This document shows, in pieces, positions 60,243-64,000 of a DNA stretch of 64,000 nucleotides. A program made the translations under genes and the position numbers. The stretch lies in assembly GCA_016871395.1 (NCBI GenBank), contig VFYV01000004.1:48678-112677 (forward strand), given 5' to 3'. The notes under the pieces are model-generated. The model ran no database searches, was not told the DNA's origin, and worked only from the letters and a program-made list of their open reading frames with translations. Numbering within the stretch: the stretch's first letter is position 1; every line of letters begins with the position of its first letter. Source of the DNA: Actinomycetota bacterium. Its GTDB lineage: Bacteria; Actinomycetota; Acidimicrobiia; Acidimicrobiales; Ilumatobacteraceae.

Positions 60243-62513
60243 ATGGGTACGCAGACTGAATCTTCGGCCGCACCTTCGGGTTCGCGTCGCCTGAAGCCCT
60301 ACCAACTCTCGATCGCCATCGGCGCGTTCATGGCGGTCTTCGTCGCGGTCTCCGGCTTTTTGCCCCTCATCACCGGATGGAAGAACGATTCTCCCATTCA
60401 CCGTGAGGTGTTCGGCGGCATCCCCGGCTCGCTGCAGTTGGCCTTTTACACGGTCATCCCGGTGTTGGTGCTGTGGGGATCGCTGCGTTTCGCCGATCGC
60501 ATTCGTAACTGGGAACGCGGTGCCCCCGATCGTCGTCGCACCACCACGGCCAATGCCAAGCGCCGTCTGGCCGACTTCCGTGCCGGTGTGTACATGCGCA
60601 CGCTGCTTCGAGACTCGGCTGCCGGACTCATGCATTCGATGATCTACTTCGGCTTCCTCGTCCTGCTCGGCGTCACCACCGCTCTGGAACTCGATCACCA
60701 GTTACCCGAGAGCCTGAAGTTCCTCCACGGCGACGTGTACCGCGGCTACGTGTTCGTGGGTGACTTCGCCGGCCTGATGTTCACCGGCGGCGTGGTGTGG
60801 GCCATCGTACGTCGATACGTTCAACGCCCCTACCGCATCCGAATCAAGTCCAAGCCCGAGCACGCGATCATCTTGGCCACCTTGCTCGGGATCGGTCTCA
60901 CTGGTTACGGCGCCGAGATGTTCCGCATCGCCGGGTCAGCCGCCCGTGGAGAGAACATGGACCACGAGAAGTGGTCGTTCATCGGTTACCCACTGGCGCA
61001 GGCCGTCGGCAGTCTCGCCCCGCGCACGCTGGAGTTGTGGCACCAGGGCTGGTGGATCGCCCACGTGCTGACCTTCATCGTGTTCTTGGCCATCTTGCCC
61101 ATCACCATGTTGCGACACATTTTCACGTCGCCTTTGAACATGTACCTCAAAGATCGCGATCGTCCCAAGGGCGCGATGAAGGCCTTGCCGAACCTCACCG
61201 AGACGTCACTGGAGTCGTTCGGAGCCGCGGTGGTGGAGGACTTCACCTGGAAGCAGTTGCTCGACACCGACGCCTGCACCATGTGCGGTCGTTGCACCAG
61301 CGTGTGTCCGGCCCACGCCACCGGCAAGCCGCTCGATCCGCGCGAGATCGTCCTGAAGACGGGCGAGGTGATGGCGGCCACCGCCGCGCATGCTCCCGGG
61401 GGCAAGGTGTCGCCTCCACTGAGCACCGATCCCGAGATCACCATCGGCGCGAACTCGTTGTTCGAGCGCATCACCGCCGAGGAAATCTGGAGTTGCACCT
61501 CGTGCAAGGCCTGCGACGAGATCTGCCCCGTGAACATCGAGATCCTCGACAAGATTCTCGACATGCGTCGTTACCTCACGTTGATGGAGAGCAACTTCCC
61601 CGCCGAGTTGGGCAACGCCTATCGCTCGATGGAAAACCAGGGCAACCCGTGGGGCATGAACCAAGGCGAGCGGGCCGACTGGGCCAAGGATCTTCCCGTC
61701 GACGTAGTCGACCCGGGTGACGCCTTCTCGCACGAGTACCTCTACTGGGTCGGTTGTGCCGGATCGTTCGACGACAAGAACAAGAAAGTCACCCAGTCGA
61801 TGGCCAAGCTCTTGAAGCGGGCGGGCATCGACGTTGCCATCCTCGGACCGAGCGAAATGTGCACCGGTGACTCGGCACGACGCTCTGGCAACGAGTACCT
61901 CTTCCAAATGCTCGCCATTCCGAATGTCGACATGCTCAACGGAATGGGCGTGAAGAAGATCATCACCCAGTGCCCGCACTGCTTCAACACGCTGGCCAAC
62001 GAGTACCCGCAGTTGGGCGGTCACTACGAGGTGATTCACCACACGCAATTGCTGGAGCAATTGATCGAGACCGGTCAGCTCGACGTGAGCAGCGCCTCGC
62101 TCGAGGAGCGCATCACGTATCACGACTCGTGCTATCTCGGTCGCCACAACGACGTGTATCTCGCCCCCCGCAAGGTCGTGGCATCCATCAAGGGCATCGA
62201 GGTCGTCGAGATGCAACGCAACGGCACCACGGGAATGTGCTGTGGTGCTGGTGGCGCGCGCATGTGGATGGAGGAATCCATCGGCACCAAGGTGAACGAC
62301 GAGCGTGCGCGCGAGGCGTTGAGCACCGGAGCCAGTCGAGTTGCCACCGCCTGCCCGTTCTGTTACATCATGCTCGACGACGGCGTGAAAGCCGCCGGCG
62401 CCGGGGAGGACCAGGTGAAAGTGGCCGACATTTCGATCCACCTGTTGGAGGCCATCGAGAACGGCGACAGGGCCTTGGCACAGCCCGGCGCCCCTCTCAC
62501 CACGACCGGCTGA
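60243..62513 (+). CDS. etfD: EtfD-type membrane Fe-S oxidoreductase (ETF:menaquinone)
   Basis: A 756-residue protein like mycobacterial EtfD (Rv0338c), which passes electrons from fatty-acid beta-oxidation via electron-transfer flavoprotein to menaquinone. The N-terminal part (about 15-300) has about six TM helices of the nitrate-reductase-gamma type. Two 4Fe-4S motifs follow (CTMCGRCTSVCPAHATG and CTSCKACDEICPVN, about 345-440). Two CCG/heterodisulfide-reductase domains complete it (YWVGCAGSFDDKNK, QCPHCFNTL, HDSCYLGRHND, MCCGAGGARMW). It is shorter than Rv0338c (882) at the C terminus. Confidence 0.92.
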   Translation: MGTQTESSAAPSGSRRLKPYQLSIAIGAFMAVFVAVSGFLPLITGWKNDSPIHREVFGGIPGSLQLAFYTVIPVLVLWGSLRFADRIRNWERGAPDRRRTTTANAKRRLADFRAGVYMRTLLRDSAAGLMHSMIYFGFLVLLGVTTALELDHQLPESLKFLHGDVYRGYVFVGDFAGLMFTGGVVWAIVRRYVQRPYRIRIKSKPEHAIILATLLGIGLTGYGAEMFRIAGSAARGENMDHEKWSFIGYPLAQAVGSLAPRTLELWHQGWWIAHVLTFIVFLAILPITMLRHIFTSPLNMYLKDRDRPKGAMKALPNLTETSLESFGAAVVEDFTWKQLLDTDACTMCGRCTSVCPAHATGKPLDPREIVLKTGEVMAATAAHAPGGKVSPPLSTDPEITIGANSLFERITAEEIWSCTSCKACDEICPVNIEILDKILDMRRYLTLMESNFPAELGNAYRSMENQGNPWGMNQGERADWAKDLPVDVVDPGDAFSHEYLYWVGCAGSFDDKNKKVTQSMAKLLKRAGIDVAILGPSEMCTGDSARRSGNEYLFQMLAIPNVDMLNGMGVKKIITQCPHCFNTLANEYPQLGGHYEVIHHTQLLEQLIETGQLDVSSASLEERITYHDSCYLGRHNDVYLAPRKVVASIKGIEVVEMQRNGTTGMCCGAGGARMWMEESIGTKVNDERAREALSTGASRVATACPFCYIMLDDGVKAAGAGEDQVKVADISIHLLEAIENGDRALAQPGAPLTTTG

Positions 62514-62569
62514 ACCCGTCGTTCGAGGCGGGCAGCGGTAGCCGGGTGTTCTTCGACCACGGGTCGATG

Positions 62570-63154
62570 TCAGTTCAAGTGGCCGAGCACCAAGGATCGC
62601 AACATTTCGATACCCACACCCTTGCTGGCGCTGACCCACACGATGTCGCCGGGCTCCAACATGCAACCAGCCGCCAGATCCTTCTTGCGAGTTTGACGCT
62701 TGGCCGACTTCACCTTGTCGTGCTTGGTGGCCACCACGGTGTGCGCGATTCCGTTGGCGCGCAACCAGTCCAACATCTGCACGTCCAACTTGGTCGGACC
62801 AATCTCCCCGTCGATCAAAACGAAGACATTCACCAGCTCCTCGCGTTCGATCAGATAGCCCTCGATCATCTTCTGCCAGCCCTGCTTCACCCGACCGGGC
62901 ACCGCCGCGTAGCCATAACCGGGCAGGTCCACCAGCGTGGAGCCGTTGGGAAGAGCGAACATGTTGATCAATTGCGTGCGACCAGGCGTGTTCGACACTC
63001 GCGCCAACTGCTTGCGGTTGGCCAAGGCGTTGATGAGCGACGACTTGCCCACGTTGCTGCGCCCGACGAAGGCCACCTCGGCCGGAGAGGGCGGGAGAAC
63101 CTTCGCGTCGATCGCCGAGGTGACGAACTCGATCGGCAACGGCGACGCGGTCAT
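62570..63154 (-). CDS. engB: Ribosome-biogenesis GTP-binding protein EngB/YsxC
   Basis: A TRAFAC-class GTPase needed for 50S subunit assembly. The 194-residue protein has G1 GRSNVGKSS (31-39), switch I SNTPGRTQLINMF, G3 LVDLPGYGYAAV, G4 TKHDKVK and G5 VSASKG. ATG 63154 gives MTASPLPIEF. It follows dcd on the same strand by 56 bases. Confidence 0.93.
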   Translation of the reverse strand: MTASPLPIEFVTSAIDAKVLPPSPAEVAFVGRSNVGKSSLINALANRKQLARVSNTPGRTQLINMFALPNGSTLVDLPGYGYAAVPGRVKQGWQKMIEGYLIEREELVNVFVLIDGEIGPTKLDVQMLDWLRANGIAHTVVATKHDKVKSAKRQTRKKDLAAGCMLEPGDIVWVSASKGVGIEMLRSLVLGHLN

Positions 63155-63210
63155 GCATCGAGTGTACGGTCGAGGCACTCGCGCCCGAGACGCGCGACAC
63201 CCCGAGCGAA

Positions 63211-63780
63211 TCAGCTCTTGTCGAAGTTCTCGAAGTAGCGACTCGGTGTCGGGCCACGTTGGCCGTGATACTTCGACCCTCGCGCGCCCTGCCCGTACGG
63301 CTTGTCGGCCGCCGTGGTCATCTGCATGAAGCTGACTTGGCCGATCTTCATACCGGGATACAACGTGATGGGAAGACTGGCCACGTTGGCCAACTCGAGG
63401 GTGACGTGTCCGTCGAAGCCCGCGTCGATGAAGCCCGCGGTGGAATGAATGAGCAGACCGAGACGTCCGAGTGAACTCTTACCCTCGATGCGCGCCACCA
63501 AGTCATTTGGCACTCCGACCCGCTCGAGCGTGCTGCCCAGGACGAACTCGCCGGGATGCAACATGAACACACCATCCTCGGGAATCTCGACCAATTCGGT
63601 GAGTCCGGTCATGTCCTTCTTCACGTCGATGACGCCGGCGGTGTGGTTACGGAACACCCGGAACAGGTTGTGCAGGCGCACGTCGATGGAGGACGGCTGG
63701 ATCATTGCCTCGTCGAGCGGGTCGATGATGATGCGGCCGGTCGCGAAAGCCTCTCGAAGACTGTGGTCGGACAGAATCAC
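63211..63780 (-). CDS. dcd: dCTP deaminase (probably bifunctional, dUMP-forming)
   Basis: Deaminates dCTP toward dUTP/dUMP for thymidylate synthesis. The 189-residue protein has ILSDHSLREAFATGRI, MIQPSSIDVRLHN, VARIEGKSSLGRLGLLIHST, AGFIDAGFDGHVTLELANV and KYHGQRGPTPSRY. The length and sequence match the actinobacterial DCD:DUT enzymes that also hydrolyse dUTP. GTG 63780 is the start; the open frame extends upstream into tRNA-Gly and is not coding there. Confidence 0.94.
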   Translation of the reverse strand: MILSDHSLREAFATGRIIIDPLDEAMIQPSSIDVRLHNLFRVFRNHTAGVIDVKKDMTGLTELVEIPEDGVFMLHPGEFVLGSTLERVGVPNDLVARIEGKSSLGRLGLLIHSTAGFIDAGFDGHVTLELANVASLPITLYPGMKIGQVSFMQMTTAADKPYGQGARGSKYHGQRGPTPSRYFENFDKS

Positions 63781-63858
63781 GACTCGTACCGTAGTGGGTG
63801 GGGACACCCGGTCCGCAGGTGACGGCCCGGCCGGCCGCCGGTAATCTCCTCTTCGTCT

Positions 63859-63929
63859 GCGGGTGTAGTTCAATGGCAGAACATCAGCTTCCCAAGCTGA
63901 GAATGCGGGTTCGATTCCCGTCACCCGCT
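63859..63929 (+). tRNA. tRNA-Gly(CCC)
   Basis: A 71-nt cloverleaf: acceptor GCGGGTG/CACCCGC, D-arm GTTC/GAAC, anticodon stem TCAGC/GCTGA with loop TTCCCAA (anticodon CCC, reading GGG), T-arm GCGGG-TTCGATT-CCCGT, discriminator T. CCA is not encoded. It is divergent from dcd and followed by a terminator. Confidence 0.96.
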
Positions 63930-63951
63930 CGCTGTCGTTGGTCGATTGGGA

Positions 63952-63973
63952 CGACCGCCCCACAGGGCGGTCG
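63952..63973 (+). terminator. Terminator of tRNA-Gly
   Basis: A perfect 9-bp stem (CGACCGCCC and GGGCGGTCG) with a CACA loop and a short T-run (TTTGT), 22 bases after the tRNA. Confidence 0.85.
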
Positions 63974-64000
63974 TTTGTCGGGAGCGTTGGTGTGTCGTCG

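Noticed and set aside
61206..63257. 683-codon minus-strand frame opposite etfD and engB
   Set aside because: It conflicts with two well-supported genes and contains no recognisable domain.

Overview
The window is a high-GC, densely packed bacterial chromosome segment with about 66 protein genes (one cut by the left edge) and two tRNAs. I see no rRNA, insertion sequence, prophage, CRISPR array or replication origin. The gene set points to an actinobacterium: rex-hemA order, the mycothiol enzyme MshA, an orphan GlnR-type regulator beside glutamine synthetases, an RsiG-type anti-sigma protein, paired ArsA-like ATPases, a bifunctional-type Dcd and an EtfD-type iron-sulfur protein. The secreted repeat protein at 38.2-40.8 kb resembles surface proteins of class Acidimicrobiia (Ilumatobacter-like). 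That class-level placement is inference, not proof.

Layout. 0-8.6 kb, mostly minus strand: hemA and rex with a perfect Rex-type palindrome, an acyl-CoA ligase, a SAM hydrolase, proC, mshA with a YbjN protein, and a MoaD-like/RsiG pair with overlapping ends. 8.6-11 kb, plus: a histidine phosphatase, a YgjP-type metalloprotease and an MFS transporter, convergent with nadE. 12.7-16 kb: nitrogen module glnII, glnA-type GSI and glnR, with an 11-bp-periodic operator-like element before glnII. 16-21.8 kb, minus: a probable catabolic operon (compact molybdenum hydroxylase, RidA with a lysine-rich tail, small membrane protein, PLP decarboxylase, 8-oxoguanine-deaminase-like amidohydrolase, HAD phosphatase). 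21.8-32.5 kb: thioredoxin-like Tat lipoprotein, ErpA and Mrp (Fe-S assembly), FxsA, SelA-SelB, AlkB, NfeD, two ArsA-like ATPases, a lone receiver domain and tRNA-Pro. 32.6-38.1 kb: MazG-like protein, lysC-methyltransferase-asd operon, anchored cyclophilin and a Gfo/Idh/MocA oxidoreductase.

38.1-50.7 kb is the most distinctive part. A divergent, apparently PhoP-controlled surface and phosphate locus carries pstC-pstA-pstB-pstS on the plus strand. On the minus strand it carries a membrane-anchored PstS-like protein, a sortase-fold protein lacking both the catalytic His and Cys, a second secreted PstS-like protein and a repeat-bearing secreted protein. Two elements built on 11-bp spacing lie in its control regions. 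I regard this as the best candidate for an undescribed system.

50.7-64 kb: a cyanophycinase-like protein without the nucleophile, 3-hydroxyacyl-CoA dehydrogenase, aat, an ethylmalonyl-CoA-mutase-type B12 enzyme, an Asp/Asn-hydroxylase-like protein, a LysM lipoprotein, a polyprenyl synthase, xseB-xseA, gpmA, a cyclic-nucleotide-binding protein, etfD, engB, dcd and tRNA-Gly.

Several proteins keep a recognisable enzyme fold but have lost catalytic residues (sortase-like, NfeD protease domain, cyanophycinase-like, molybdenum hydroxylase). These calls rest on reading motifs by eye, without alignments.
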